Shown here one piece after another: positions 1-13,121 of a stretch of 64,000 nucleotides of DNA. Within the stretch, counting starts at the first letter, position 1. Each line of letters begins with the position of its first letter. The notes under the pieces are model-generated. The model was given only the letters and a program-made list of their open reading frames with translations, searched no databases and was not told the DNA's origin. The stretch covers positions 110,594,062 to 110,658,061 of the forward strand of contig NC_134367.1 in assembly GCF_035582795.1 (NCBI RefSeq), written 5' to 3'. A program made the position numbers and the translations under genes. The stretch is from Mycteria americana. Its lineage: Eukaryota; Chordata; Aves; Ciconiiformes; Ciconiidae.

Positions 1-1663
1 TACTCAAAGCCCATATATTGTGGAGGGTGCTTAGGGATCTGGCATATTAAATAGTGGTTTATAACACTATAGATCCAGGCACCCCATCTACTGCCAGAAA
101 TTGTCATCCTGTAACGCAAACAACTGGAGTAAATGATGCCACCTCTACCATCACAGCCCACAAAGTGGGTATGAGCCCAGAATTTCATCAGTGGCTTAAG
201 CTACGATGTCAGACTATGAACAAAGGCGGCATCGTGGCCTGCTAACATTGCCCTGCCACAGCTCCATCTGCCTGAGCCTACTCATCAAATCTATTAGATG
301 TGCTCAGTTTATGCACAGAACTGAGAATTCGGGGGGGGGGAGGGGGGGAAATATGGAGATCAACTTCTAAACGATTCCTGACACCCCTTCAGGAATCAAA
401 TTTGGCCAAGCGTAACATAGCATGCAAGCTCCTGGAGCTGACCTTCCAATTTTATTAAAGGCATTAACAAGCATACATACAAATGTTTTGTTACCAAAAA
501 AAAAAAAAAAGCTACTTTTGAAGAGATAAACGTATGAATCTTCCAGACTATACTCCTGATTCCATCTTCCATCATTGCTTTAAAAAGCTGCATCTGCAGC
601 TGATTCCAAGATTTCAGAACATCTCTGCTGTATTATGAAGATGAAACATTTATCTAAATATGTATTTTCTCATTTCCTGTAATGTTAAAAGAGATGTCTT
701 TTGTCAAGTAAAATTGACCTTAATATTTGACTGTTAGGGAAGTAAGTATGTTACCTAGTTGCAGCTCTTACTTAAGAGGACCAAAGGCCCAGCAAGTGAA
801 TGCAATAGCAGCGCAATGGTATGAGAGTTCCTCCATATGGTATCCTGCCAAAATTATCTGTTCAGATAAATGGCCTGACAAAAGGGAACCATAAATAAGG
901 TTACTCTTTCGACATCATAAAGTTGATGCATATCGTGCCCAAGCTAGTTTTGTATAAAACAGCAAATAAATCTAAGAGATAAATAAAATACAAAGAGATG
1001 CTTTCATTTCAGATAAGACTGCCTATTTATTCAGAAACCATTTGTGCAACAATTTTTGGCTCATCTGAAACTATTTCTTTGAATCTGTGCAACTCAGATC
1101 CGTTTCCAGCCTACATCACTATAAATACTGATTATTTCATATCCTATACAGCATATTTTGTGTAACCAAGTTCAATTTAAAACTACAGTTATTAAAATGA
1201 ACCATCAACTTTGCAATTGCCTACAGGGCTTTTTCTTTCTTTTTTTTTTTTTAATCTTCTCAATAGTATAAATTGGATAATGAAGAAAGAAGCCTGATTA
1301 GAGCATTTGTGATGTGGGGTGAAATAGCACCAAAAACAAAGTGTTGAAAGAGACTTTGAAAAGACTCATAAAATCTTTTTCCATAATTTAAAAAAAAATG
1401 CTTTCAGTACACAAAGCAGAATTATTTTTACCTACAAGCAACAGCAGCACATGTAGTATCTTTAAAAAGAAATGCTTAAGCATGTAGTCCAGGCATCCTC
1501 CAGGAGATTTATGGTTTAACCGCTCAATATGCCACATATTTTACACAAGTTTTTTTAAAATACTGAAACAGAATTTAAACCTAGGTCATTTAACAGGGTA
1601 TGTACAGTGCTGTGCAAAATTTAAACACATTTTCTTTTCAAATTAAAGGGTTTAGTGACCTAC
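1..1663 (-). other. LCLAT1: LCLAT1 intron (partial)
   Basis: AT-rich non-coding sequence just downstream, in the direction of transcription, of the second coding exon. The minus-strand donor is TTTG|GTAGGTC, with its GT at 1663-1662. The next expected coding block, which follows the NHX4D segment and leads to the PEGT motif in this family, is not found before base 1, so the intron runs out of the window. It holds a G10-A-G7 run at 331-348 and a short poly-A near 497-511. No other gene is seen here. Confidence 0.75.
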
Positions 1664-1862
1664 CAAATCCCGGAATGCTTTTGAGACTGGATTTGAGACA
1701 GATTTTTTCACGTCTGAGGTAGCTGTATCGCAGCAGGCAGTTCCACAGGAACATCCAGTCCATTCGTGTGCGATGGTTCATGATAATGACACTCCTTTCT
1801 CCAGGAACAAATCCATCACCAGTGACAACCACCTTGGCACCAAACACCATCTCCAGCAAGGC
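1664..1862 (-). CDS. LCLAT1: LCLAT1 coding exon with the NHX4D acyltransferase motif
   Basis: LCLAT1 (ALCAT1/LYCAT/AGPAT8) is an ER and mitochondria-associated-membrane acyltransferase that uses acyl-CoA to remodel lysocardiolipin and lysophosphatidylinositol. This exon is 199 nt: 66 codons plus one base. It runs from an acceptor (TTTCTAG, AG at 1864-1863) to a donor (G|GTAGGTC). It encodes residues 56-121 and opens with ALLEMVFGAKVV. At residues 84-90 it carries NHRTRMD, the NHX4D motif I of the PlsC/AGPAT superfamily, with catalytic His85 and Asp90. WMFLWNCLLRYSYLR follows, and the exon ends in IPGF plus the first base of a Gly codon. I recognise the segment as nearly identical to mammalian LCLAT1. 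It has no stop or frameshift. Motif III and the C-terminal membrane segments lie outside the window. The paralogues AGPAT3, AGPAT4 and AGPAT5 are less likely, because the flanking residues fit LCLAT1 much better. Confidence 0.95.
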
Positions 1863-4800
1863 CTAGAAACAATATCTCAATATTATGGCTTTACTCCCAG
1901 AAGAAAAGCATCAGCCCATTAGCAATAAAAATTAATTTGAATTCTATCATTTCACTTATTCACTCACATTATCACTGGTAAACAAACTTCTGACTGTTTT
2001 CTAATAAGGCAGCCAGCTTTTCCACAGTAACAGTCAGCTGTTTAATGGAAGAGGAAACAACAATTAAATAGCACTTGTTAAAAAGCACTCTTTTACAATC
2101 AACATCCAATATTAAACTTGGTTTTCCCTGTTTTTCCCAGAATACTATTATGTAGGAATAGAAGCAAGGGAATCAGTAGGGATTATAAATTGGTAAGTAA
2201 AATCTAAGGAGAGACTGGCTGCACAAATAATCTATTGCTCAATACTGTCAGGGCTGGGAAGGCATCAGAAGCTGTTTTGCTTTCTGCTTGGGTCCAAATG
2301 GTCAACATGTTTGTGCTTGACTTCCTCCTGCAAAAATGGCTAGAATGTAATGGCAGAAAGAGCAGCTGAGAGAGAAATCCCAAACAAGCTTGAACATAGT
2401 ACACTGATGTAGACCTAGATCTGTACAGCTCTACAGCACTACCTTGAAGCCTGAGCCTCCACCCTACAATTTGCAAAAAGCATCAACCACCAAATGCTGG
2501 TCCAGAGTCATCTACGAAGTGCCGTCGCAAAGCATGGAACAAGCCTCAAACTTGGAAGGACACAAACAAGAGGCTGGACAAACAGCTTTCTCCATTTTGC
2601 CTAAACAGTCAGTGTTGCTAGAAGTTCACATATAAAACATGTTTCTTGCTTTACCCGCTATGTGGCTCTGAAGGGTCAAGTTATAAACCATAGGTTGGGG
2701 GTTTATCAAAAGAAAAAAGCAGGGAAGAACTACACAGTAAGTTTAAGAGGGCCTGGTTTTATAACCTGGACAGTCAGACCATAAACGTGTAACTAGACTA
2801 GCTGTACATAACATCAGAGCCCAACGGCATGCTCTGGCCATGTTCACACCACTAAGTCTGTCAACCTCCAAAACAAGGTGGCCACATAAAAATTGCCTAT
2901 TGGAAATGGTTTCTGACCCATGACCATTCCCAAACATTGCAAGAAAGTGTACGGAGGAGTACTGGTTGGCTACAGCTAAAGACCAGGACCAGGCAAATAA
3001 TTCAAAAATATGGATGACTGAACGCTAGTGCCTTGCAACCTTTTAATACCTAGTGGAAAAACAGTGGAAAGGTACAAAATCCCAAGAAACACAGGTAGAC
3101 AACAGATATCACCTGGAGGTACAACTTAGGGCCCTAAGGTTAGAGCCACTGGCAGGACACTGTCCAACCCAGTTAGCACAGAAAAAGAAACCACAAAACA
3201 CGGCTGGACATCTAAAGGAATAAACTTAACAATCAGCCCTAACATTAAAAAAAAAGGAAGTACTTCAAATTACCTCTTTACCTTCTCTTCCCCATTCTTC
3301 CTCCAGAAAAACAGAGAAAAGAAGGAAAATCTGGGGATTAAAACAGAGCTCTAGGAAGTAAAACAACTGTCTGTTCAAACTTCTGCCATCTCTGTGCCAC
3401 AGAACCTCAAAGAACACAAATGCCTCAGTTTAAGTCATCTGTAAAACCGGAATGACATTCTCACAATCGCAAGTGGCTTGAGATCTCGGAATGAAAAGCA
3501 TTATATAGGCCAAATATTAATACTATTACTAACTCAGCTCACTATCATTCTGGCAAAGGTGTTTGCTATCAAGAGTAACTATGGACCACTGCAAAAGCAG
3601 AGCAGGTCATATGGCTCAAAATGGTAAACAGGTATCCCTTCTGAAAAGAGAGAAGCAGCCTGGTTTTGATAGTTTAATAAGAATCTTATTACATATTTAA
3701 CATCTAGTTAAACTTAATAATGAACAGATGTCCTGTTCTACATACCCTAATGATACTATAAGCCAAACTAAACTGAAACAGTTAAGACTCACTTGCTGTC
3801 CCATCCTGCTGACTCTGCTAGAAAGGAAATAATATGGGGCAGAGGAGCGAGGAAGGTGGAAGTTTCTTCTATCTACAGAGGTCAGGGTCAGAGCTTCCCT
3901 GTTGGAGTCCAACTGGTCCAACATTAGTTTATTGTTTGGAGACACGAACCCAAGTACCTGCTTCTCCTGACTAAGAATGGAGTAGTGTAAGGACAGAAAA
4001 CTAACACAGACAAGGTCTGAGCCTTCAAAAAGGTTGGGTGCAAAATCTTTTTCAGATCCCTTTCCTGAACCTAATTATAAAGAATTATAAAGCCCAGGCA
4101 GCTAATCAAATAAAAGATCAGTATTTGATTTTGGGGAGTTTGCAATTTTAGAAAAATTGGAAGACAAACAGGCAGAAAGGGTCGATTTTGTGACGCTATC
4201 AGTACTCAGCTAAATTTCATCATGGCAAGAAATAACAATCCTTCTACTGGTAATAATTCCCTTTACTGTTAATTATTTCTTCCCCCCTAATTTCATAGCA
4301 TTTAGTAATGATGAAAAGGACAAAAGTTTTAGAACATGAAACAGCTCACACACCTTTAAAACACACAAGACAGAAACAGAGAAAACAGAAACTATTTGAT
4401 ATGCAATAAAAATAAATCTTCCTTTATGCCACAAGATACATATTTCTGCACACCAATATAGCATTTTACTTCACAAAAAGTTAAATCTTTAAGGGTGTAA
4501 AGGAATACAGTCCCTTGGTTTTCAGAGAACGGATGAAGAGACAGATCCCATTCATACTGCCTTTCCTCATGAACAATTCAGGGAAGAGCTTTGTTACTGA
4601 TTTCCAGACTCCTATAGCTATAAAGTTGATGCAGTACAAGTGAGGAAGATTTCCTTTCTAGGGGAAGTTGTTCTTTTTCACCTGAAATCATTTGTCTCTA
4701 ATTCAACTACAAGGACTAAATTCTAAGAGGATTAAGTAAGAGAACAGTGAAGGTCAGCAACAATGTACCAGACAGTGAATAATTTTCCTAATTAGATAGT

Positions 4801-5180
4801 TGGAGCACAGTCCAAAGGAAGAGTTTATAAGATGACTCATTTAGGAAGTTTGCAATTTAAAAAATTCTCCTGCTTACTAGTGCTTCACTTACTCCTCCCT
4901 GATCAGCATCTAACTGACCCTGAATGGAGATGTCATGAAAAGGCCTTTTCAAGAGCACAATTAAGACATGGCATTAGGTGACATACAAACTGTGGAAGAG
5001 GAGGACAGGCACACAATCTGCAGCACTGAGCTAAAACCTAAGTCTCCACAGAATGTTAAGGCCTGTTTTGACAAAAGCATAAAATACTTAAAAAAAGAGT
5101 TAAATTAAAAAGTGTTATGAGCAAACTACATCGTGGGATTACGAACATTTGCCCAGAACTTGGCTCAAACCGCAACTTAC
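1863..5180 (-). other. LCLAT1: LCLAT1 intron between the first two coding exons
   Basis: This 3,318 bp intron joins the start-codon exon (donor GTG|GTAAGT at 5181/5180) to the NHX4D exon (acceptor CTAG|GCC at 1863/1862) in phase 0. The join reads LPV then ALLEM, as expected for LCLAT1. Short open frames inside it show no recognisable protein. It contains one MIR-like relic, listed separately. Confidence 0.85.
3415..3530 (+). repeat. Ancient MIR / CORE-SINE-like relic
   Basis: The block reads like the conserved MIR core and tail: a 'tgcctcagtt...catctgtaaaa' stretch, then 'cttgagatctcgga.tgaaaagca.tatata' and a tail of TATTAATACTATTAC. This is the order expected of an old tRNA-derived SINE with an L2/L3-like 3' end. 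Recognition is by eye, and the exact family and ends are uncertain. Confidence 0.6.
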
Positions 5181-5345
5181 CACTGGGAGCGTGAGCCAAG
5201 TGGCCACAACGCAATCGGTGATCCAGCGATACCAGGCCGGTGAGATAAACATCAAAGGTAGAAAAGGACCGAGCATGAATATACTTCCAAAAAAACTTCC
5301 CAAGAATAGTGCAAGTACAAAGTATATCCCTTTCCATGACACCAT
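5181..5345 (-). CDS. LCLAT1: LCLAT1 first coding exon (start codon, residues 1-55)
   Basis: Fifty-five codons run from ATG (A at 5345) to a clean donor CCAGTG|GTAAGT. The protein begins MVSWKGIYFV, the recognised N-terminus of the shorter LCLAT1 isoform. A hydrophobic stretch at about residues 7-33 is the first predicted ER membrane segment. A second begins at VATWLTLPV near residue 47 and continues into the next exon. Upstream is a good acceptor, TTTCTCTTTCAG|AGCC then ATG, so the exon starts at 5349 with only four untranslated bases before the start codon. The 5'UTR must therefore come mostly from exons further right. The frame stays open a few codons further upstream (MPTFSFRA), but that is the intron's pyrimidine tract and is not likely to be translated. 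A mammalian isoform has an N-terminal extension; I did not find its exon here. Confidence 0.95.
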
Positions 5346-8300
5346 GGCTCTGAAAGAGAAAGTTGGCATTATGTTAGAGAGAGAAACTGGAAGTAATTAC
5401 ATAACTCTTCAAGTCCCCCTTCAGGTCCAGTTTGAGGTAATATTCCTCCTTTTTTTCCATGGCTAACAATACATGATGACAGTAAATGCAACCAAAACGT
5501 TCTACCTCACAGGCAGCCGTCAGAGAATGACTTTATAAACACAGTGATTTGTAAGGTGCACTGGGATCTTAAAGGGGTCATAAAAGTACCAGCTACATCA
5601 TAATTTCCTCCACTTATTACAATATGTCGTCCCACTCTAAAATCTTCAGCAAGCTATTTTTATTATGCAAAGGTACGAAGAGCTATATAACAGAACACCT
5701 GTTATATTAAACTTTTCAGCCGTTATCCCTGTCATTGGCAAAGTACTAATGTTAGCGTTTTCTGAAGATGAAGAACTTTGCTTTTCTATTTCGCCATTTT
5801 GTTTCTTCTTGCTAAACCCCGTGTTGCAGAAACTCATCTTCCCCATCTAACAAGGGTCTACGTGTGACCTCCTTCAGCAACCCCTCAAACCTCGCGAGAC
5901 GGACCAGCCGTTTCAAACACCAGTTCCCTTTTCATCACAACAGGGCAGGCAAGCAGCTGCTGAAACCTCCCGACTCACCCTGGCTTAGAGAATTTGTGAC
6001 TTTTTGAAGTCTGCTGTACTTCAACTGTCCTTATTAGTTATTTTCCAACTTATTCCACCAAAAAGCCAATAGCGTTTGGCTTTTAAGACAGTAGTCTAGA
6101 CTTGAAATATTTCAGTGTCTGTGCTATCAGCTAGACTCCCCTATTATAAATTGAAATGTACAGTGCACGGAGCTTCTTAATGCATTACAGCAGAACGCTC
6201 AGCAATCCTCAGCAAGCATTTGTAATAGCTACAAGCTTTCACAATTTAGCAACTACCACCAGCTATGACAAAGCAAATGTGGAAATATCAATTCTCTAAA
6301 TTAGGGCTAAAAATAGACTGTTTTCATCTATTTAGGACTCAACCAATTGTTTATAAAATCAAAGGTTAAGTAGAAGTCACTTTTCAGTCGCTTTACTGGA
6401 TTCCTTTTCTGACAGGCTATTTTAGAAATTATAGGAGCTCAGACAGGACTTCAGGACAAGAAAAACAGGAGGCTGGTGTTTTTAATTTTAAAAACGAGCA
6501 ATGGAAAAGTAATCCATTAAGCCTTGTGTACTGTAACATACATGATTTATCTCAAGCATGTTTTGTGCAATGTCCATAGCAATAATGTTTGCCCAGCAAA
6601 GTATTCAAAAGTCAAGAAATGGCAACGCTAGTGTTGCTAGCACATGAATTTGCTTCTGCTACTTCATGTTGACAAGTAACAAGAAAGTAGCTCTATTTTG
6701 GGATACTTTTAGGTTTAAACAATTTCCTAAGCTGTACATATTTGGTGGAAGGCCAAGAGAAGAGGCCATGCAAATTTGTTACTGTAAGAAGGATACGGGA
6801 AGCTGTATTTAGCCTGACTTCTGTAGCACAGTAAAAAAAGTAAGACTAAATACAAATGTTTGCTGATAGTTACATCAGAAAAGATTTTTAACACAATGAA
6901 ATTTGCATTCAAACAAGTACACATTATTCACATCCTGGAATACAGAGTGCTCTCTTTCCTGCCAAAAGCAGGAAATAAATAACCAGCTGTCCCCATATGC
7001 ATGCAACTAAATAGGATCAATTTTGACATATCAAGGGATCCTTGAGGAGCACTGCACTGAAGAAACAATGCTCCAACTGCCTTCTTGTATTTGTTACTGC
7101 AAACCTGTGTGGGGAAAGTCCGAAATAAAGGTAGAAGAGGACAAAAGAAAGAACCCAGAGAAGGACAGAAACAACAGAAAGGGCAAAGAAAAGCATCAAC
7201 TGCAGCAGGACTAGAAGAAAAGGCCTTCTCCTGACATATCAAGATTTGAGACCTACTGCAAAAGGCAGCAGAGAGGATCAGAATTCAATGCGCTTGATCT
7301 AATCAAGCATTTTTTGAGGAACACACACAGCGAAACAGCTAGAAACATCTAGGGACAGCTTTCAGACAGGTAAAACCCACTAGCAGACACAGAACACGAG
7401 TTTGTTTAGCTTCAGCCAGCTGCCCCAGTCCTCTCCGAGGCTGCTCAGAGCCACCGGTCATCGAGTCAGGCGCAATGACGTCCACCAGACAGACACCCTG
7501 GCTCCACGCGGCTGCCGGACAACACAGAGGTGCACGTTCCAGTTCCAAATCCTTGACTGCTGCACGCAGGTAACCACAGAGTCAATGAGCGAAGACATCA
7601 CTCTGTCATCCTCCTAGACTCTTAGGAAAGCAAGGTAGGTCACTAATTTACAGGATGGGTTTTTCACAGTTTACACTGGTCCTTCCCTCAAATTATAGCA
7701 CAGAGCCAAATATTTAAGAAAAAAAAAAAAATCTTTTCTGTATTTTATGTGAAAGACTGTCTTGTAAACTTTTATTTTTTTTTAGATGAAGGTAGCTGAG
7801 CTATGGAAAAGACCTGAGGAAGTTCTGAAGTTTCTCTTCTTCAACCTGCACCCCAGCAGTATTTGCTTTAACATTACAGTATATACTTATATAAGTTATA
7901 CTGCATTCCACTGGGTTAAACACTGTGGTGTTTATGTCTAGACACAAAAGATACCGTGTGTGCTTTTAATCAATGTCATTTATCTCTCTTGCAGCCACTC
8001 TTTTAAAGGATGATACATACCATATTTTGCTTATTGCTTGTATAATACATTATATATCTTTACACACGTACACATGCATTTATCTAGAATAATGGGTAGA
8101 CTTTGTCTCGGAGTTACCCCCACCACAATAAAGCACATACCATGCAAACAGGTATGAGAACAGAAAAACAACTCCCTCTTAATGAATTTGAGCAAAACTA
8201 CAAAATGAGAAGCCTGTGATAACGTGAAGAACTTACAGTACAGAAAAACCATCCAGCTGGCCTTCTGAGAACAGGGCTCAGCAAGCTGATTTTAGTAACA

Positions 8301-8889
8301 AGGTGAAATTGTTAACACACTCAACCCATTTATTTTTGTTTGTGGGTTCATGTGGTGGAGTTACAGCCTGGACAATAGGTTACATGATTTAAAATGCATC
8401 TGCCTATGCGTGTCAGTTGAGAAGCACTTACATATACTCTCATTTTAGCCAACAGTCAAGGATGGGTATTCATCACACAAGCTGCTGGGCACGTTGGCTG
8501 CCAACAGCACATGCCCTGGGCTAGTCAGCAGAAGTGTTGCTCTGCGTGCGTGGAGAGCAGGGAGGGCAGAGAGGAGGCTGAAGCCCCCGGCTGGATTTGA
8601 CACACTCGCCAGACCAGGCGCACCGCTGAAGCAATGTGCCCTCTCGAAGTCAAGCGGTGCCACGGGGAGCCAGCTCCAGCACCTCCTCGCCTAGAACTAC
8701 AGCGCACAAGTTTGTAAATTGTACTGAGCCAGCTCTGGTCAGACAAAATAATCAGTCACAACTTTGTCTCCTACTAAAGCTTCTCTGTAGTTTGGGAACT
8801 GCCCTGTCTCTGAAGCAGTGCGGTCGTGTTCATACGGTGCTGCAACTTGCCTAACAAACCCTCTTTTGCCTGTCTTTGCTCAGCTCTGT

Positions 8890-9010
8890 ATCCTCACCTT
8901 TTCCCCTTCCCAACAGCAACCCCTCTCCCAGCCCCGCGTCCCACGTCTCCCATCCCCAGGCAGCAATACCCCTCCCATACACACCCCATTTCCCCCCCGC
9001 CCTTGCCATA
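8890..9010 (+). repeat. Pyrimidine-rich (C/T) tract
   Basis: About 120 bases that are mostly C and T on the plus strand, far richer in C than the surrounding intron. Runs such as ccttttccccttcccaac and ttcccccccgccc stand out. It sits in a moderately GC-rich segment (about 8490-9200). Open frames across it are proline/serine-rich and look compositional. It may be triplex-prone or regulatory; no function is shown. Confidence 0.5.
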
Positions 9011-12000
9011 CCAGCTTGTTTGGGCAGGTGAAGAGCAGCACGCTCCAAGCGGCCACGCACCCTGCTGAAAAGGAAAGCCGTAATGCTGAGGACTGCACGG
9101 CTGGCACGCAGGCTCAGCTATCGAGTCCTGCCAGGCCAGACTCTGCACACTGGTGTCAACCTCTGTTGGCACTACAAGGGCTGTTGGACCCAGTTTACCG
9201 TTGTGTCAGTCACCTGAGGAGTTCCCAGATACCCACTACCAAAGACAACAGGGAACTGACTCTTATTATCATCCTTTTGCATCTCTCAGCCCCTTAAACA
9301 CCTAGCTTAGAAGCGAAGTCTCTTTATAGTCATGTCAGCCACCCCAAAGCTAACATATGCATTCAACAAGAGAAGTAACAGCTACAAATCAATGCAAAAT
9401 ACATGCCTGCAACTTCAAAACATGATTAAAAAACAACCAAGTAATCTCAAAGGGAAAGGAGTACTTAACGAGGACTTGTAAAATGATCTAAAACAAATGT
9501 GAAAAATCGCAAAACAAAGAAAATCAGAGCTGACTCATGTCAGAGATGAGACACCCAAGAAATTAATTAAAGGATTTGACAGGAAGTCTGAATAACAGAA
9601 CCCAAGCATTTTCAAAGTACAGAAGTATTCCTTTACTGCTGCTGACAACTATCTCTTCCTAATGCAGCAATCACTCTCACCACTGGATTTAGCATGTATT
9701 ACAGCCTTTATGCATCTTAAAGCCACTTTCCATTTGCTGTGTGGGTCAGAGCTGTGGGGAGACAGTCAAAATTATTTTAAGATTCAGACTGTAAGCTGCA
9801 AACAGTGAGGAAGACAGCACCCTCATACTGGGCTTGTAGTTCTTCATCTATTTTGTGGCAGAACTCCAAGTTATTGGGGTACTGTACTTCACATGTTCTC
9901 GTTGCCACAGCAGAAGGAAAACATGCTCTGTCTCCAGGTAACGGGAAACAGTAATTCTTAAAATACAATTTTTGTTTTACATTTCAGTTAATTTTAAAAA
10001 TTCTTGGCTACAATAGGACAAATTACTTTCCAAAACAGTTGCATTTTTGTAAACTTCATCTGTATTAGAATATTTTCTTGAAATTATTTCAATATTCTAT
10101 GCAAACAAAGTTTTTGCATAGTAACATAAAGCAGAGGCAGCTTCCTGTGATTGGATTTTGGCTTGTTTTGCTTATCATCTACATGCTTTTATTCAAGGTA
10201 CAGCTGGAATGACAGACAAACCACAGCTTGTTATGATGATGATTTCAAACGGCTTTGAACAGCCTGTTCTCTACAACAAAACAGTATTTCTTCACAACTG
10301 CTTCTATGGCTTTTAAGTGGGCAAAGGATGCAAAATAAGTTTATCTGGTAAGAAACAAAAAAGTTCTAAAATTAAAGGTCTAGAAGTTTCACAGTAGTCA
10401 AGACTCACCACATGCTTCACATTTCCTTAACAGTTCCTTGCTAATTCAAAGTTCTTGTACAAGCAGGTTAATTCGTTTTCCAGGTTCAATGTAAAACAAG
10501 ATTTAACCTACAGTATGGAATTAAGCAATACTACCTGACAAACAGAGCCAGCTGCCTCATAACTAGAGATTTTTAAGCAGTTAGTATTATGCAGTCAGCA
10601 AATCAGGTTTTATTACACTACTGAAAAAGTAAAGAAATGCTCTTTAGTGCCAATAAAACAACATTGTATTATTACCAGTCGGGATGATTCCATTCAATCA
10701 GCATGGGCAATAAAACTGTTCATTAGTCTTCAAGAACTGAATGGGGAATACTAGGCACTAGGTTTAATTCTTCTTTCAGTCAATTACCAGTGGAAAAGGT
10801 AAATGTTATCTTCAATTAAAATCAAGCAGAAACTTACACAGACAGCCAAAGATGCCTTTTCTCTAACAGTTCTCCAAACAAAGCCAGCGGTTAACTGCGA
10901 ACTGACTTAATTTAGTTTTGCATTTCCTCTAAGCACGGCAAATGACAGAGGTGAGCTGGAAATTCCAGCTCCCATATTCAATTTTGCATTCTGAAACATA
11001 ATTTCCAAGTCAGAAGATAAAATTTTCACAACAATTTTTAAAACCTTTCATCTGGGTGAAGTGAGTTGGACTTCAAGGAAGTGGGCAAGAGGGGAACAAA
11101 GATTGCCAGTTTCCCAGGTGTCCATTAAACAAGCCATCAAACGAATGACCCAAACTTATACTTGTTCACTAGTTTTTAAGGTTACTAAACAAAATCATCT
11201 AAGTCAGGAGAGCAGGCAGCTGGACAATCCTTCCCAGCTTGCAAGGCAAATAACGCAGGGGTCTCAGCAACCACTGAGCAGGTGGCCAAGTGCCAAGGTA
11301 TCAGCCAGGCAAACAAAGTTTCAGTGGAAATGACACACCCTAGCAGAACGTTTCAAGTCCAACAAATCACCAGGCTTTTCTGTTTGGGCATTTTATGGGG
11401 TTTTTTTTCCATAACAACATTTCAAAGGAAATTTTTACCAATTCTTGCACTCAGAGCAAGAAACTAGTTTCTATGTAGTACCGCATTTTAAAAAGAAAAT
11501 TGCTTACAGCAAGCTTTTATAGACTGACTCAATTGTATTTCCAGATCAACAACTTACCCCATCTCTTTGATCACGTAACTTCTCACTTGTGCCTCAGTTA
11601 AAAGAACTGCAGAAATATCACAGGTTACAGAGGAAGCAAAAGAAAAAGCTGAATTGCACAGGTACCCACTCTAATCAGTAGCCCACACGATACAGGCAAG
11701 AAGCTCCATCGGTCTCCACAGACCTCTATGAACTACACTTTATTTCTGATCCTTCTCTTGGGCACTTGTATATTTTAAGGAACATACAAATACAGCACAG
11801 ATCACTATCACAGAAAAAACATGTGAAGAAACAGGCACTTGACCATTAAAACTACTTCCCTTTTATTCAGTTCTTGCACTTAAAAACATTTAAGAGATTT
11901 AACATGGGTATCTTAAAACAATATAGGATAGGGCAATAAAAGATAATTATCATCATGAACCACATCCCTGACCCTCTGTAACAGTATAGCAGATATTAGC

Positions 12001-12926
12001 TTAAACGTGCACCAAATAAAAAGTACAATACTTAATGAGTAATTTCCGTAAATATTACCAATAAAATATGATTATTGCTGTATCTTACAATATATTATCT
12101 CTTTTATTTGCCAAGACTTAATCTGACTATTATAATTCGATAAAAAATTTAACAGAATATTTAATTTGCTCTTCCAAGTCATTGCGTCTTTCCAAATGCC
12201 AAAAATGTGACTGAGATTCTTTGCAGTACAGCCTTTAGATACTGTAACCAGATAATTCACTCAGGGTACAGACATCAAATCAGTCTGATGCTTTTTCACT
12301 CTTGTTTACCTGTACTCTTTCCACTGTTGCTCCAGACAACCATTAGACCAATAAAGCTTGAATGAGAGCATGAGCTAAGGTATTTAAAATCATTTGTAAG
12401 AGGATATCAAGCAACAGCTACAGCTGCTTCCTGAAAAAAGAAAGAATGATTTAGGGAAAAGTAGCTTGCTTTTATTCCTTACTATATTCAGAAAATCTAG
12501 ATGAATTGACAAATTTGAGCTGCTGTAAGAACTACACAAGAGCTTTTTCTACCAAAAGCTACCTCATTTTTTATTACGCATATTGCACAGACACAAATAA
12601 TTCTGAATTGCTTCTTCATGGCTTTCCATGCATATAGTTGTTCTCTATACTACCCTTTAAGTTATTGTGGCCCCACAAGCCTCTATTAAACAGTAACCAA
12701 TATAAAAAGAGTGCCCTGGCTGACAAGTCATCAAAAATAGGTTTGGCAGATGAAGAATAGCTGTTGTATTCCCCCCAGCCCCTTCATCCCTTGTCTTTAA
12801 ATAAAACCAAAAAAACCCATAACTTTGCAACAAACATGGAGTAGCGGTCAGTTCTGGAGTGTTATTAGGTATATTACGTAAAACCTGCAGGTCAGTTCTA
12901 GGCCCAGTCTACTTTACAAAAAAGTA

Positions 12927-12968
12927 GTCAACAGCTGGCAAATCTAAGTCAACAGCTGGCAAATCTAA
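12927..12968 (+). repeat. Perfect 21-bp tandem duplication
   Basis: The 21-base unit beginning gtcaacagctggc occurs twice head to tail with no mismatch (12927-12947 and 12948-12968), followed by three bases of a third copy. Perfect identity suggests a recent replication-slippage duplication within intronic DNA. Confidence 0.9.
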
Positions 12969-13107
12969 GTCCTCTGGTTTTAAAAGTCTACAACAGACCA
13001 AAAAGCTGACCAACGTTGATAGATAACAAATCCAAGTGAAAATTATGAAGAACAGATAAAATGTACAACTTTGTAATTGGAGATGTTACAAACAAACCAA
13101 TAAATCT

Positions 13108-13121
13108 CCCCCCCCCCCCCC
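13108..13121 (+). repeat. C14 homopolymer
   Basis: Uninterrupted run of 14 C. Similar C-runs occur at 20279-20290 (12) and 32968-32986 (19), and G-runs at 331-340, 43673-43682 and 45842-45850. Lengths are as given in this assembly and are prone to sequencing error. Confidence 0.85.

Noticed and set aside
8494..9297. Overlapping 66-159 codon frames taken as a possible gene
   Set aside because: They are proline/serine-rich readings of a pyrimidine tract, with competing frames on both strands and no recognised homology.
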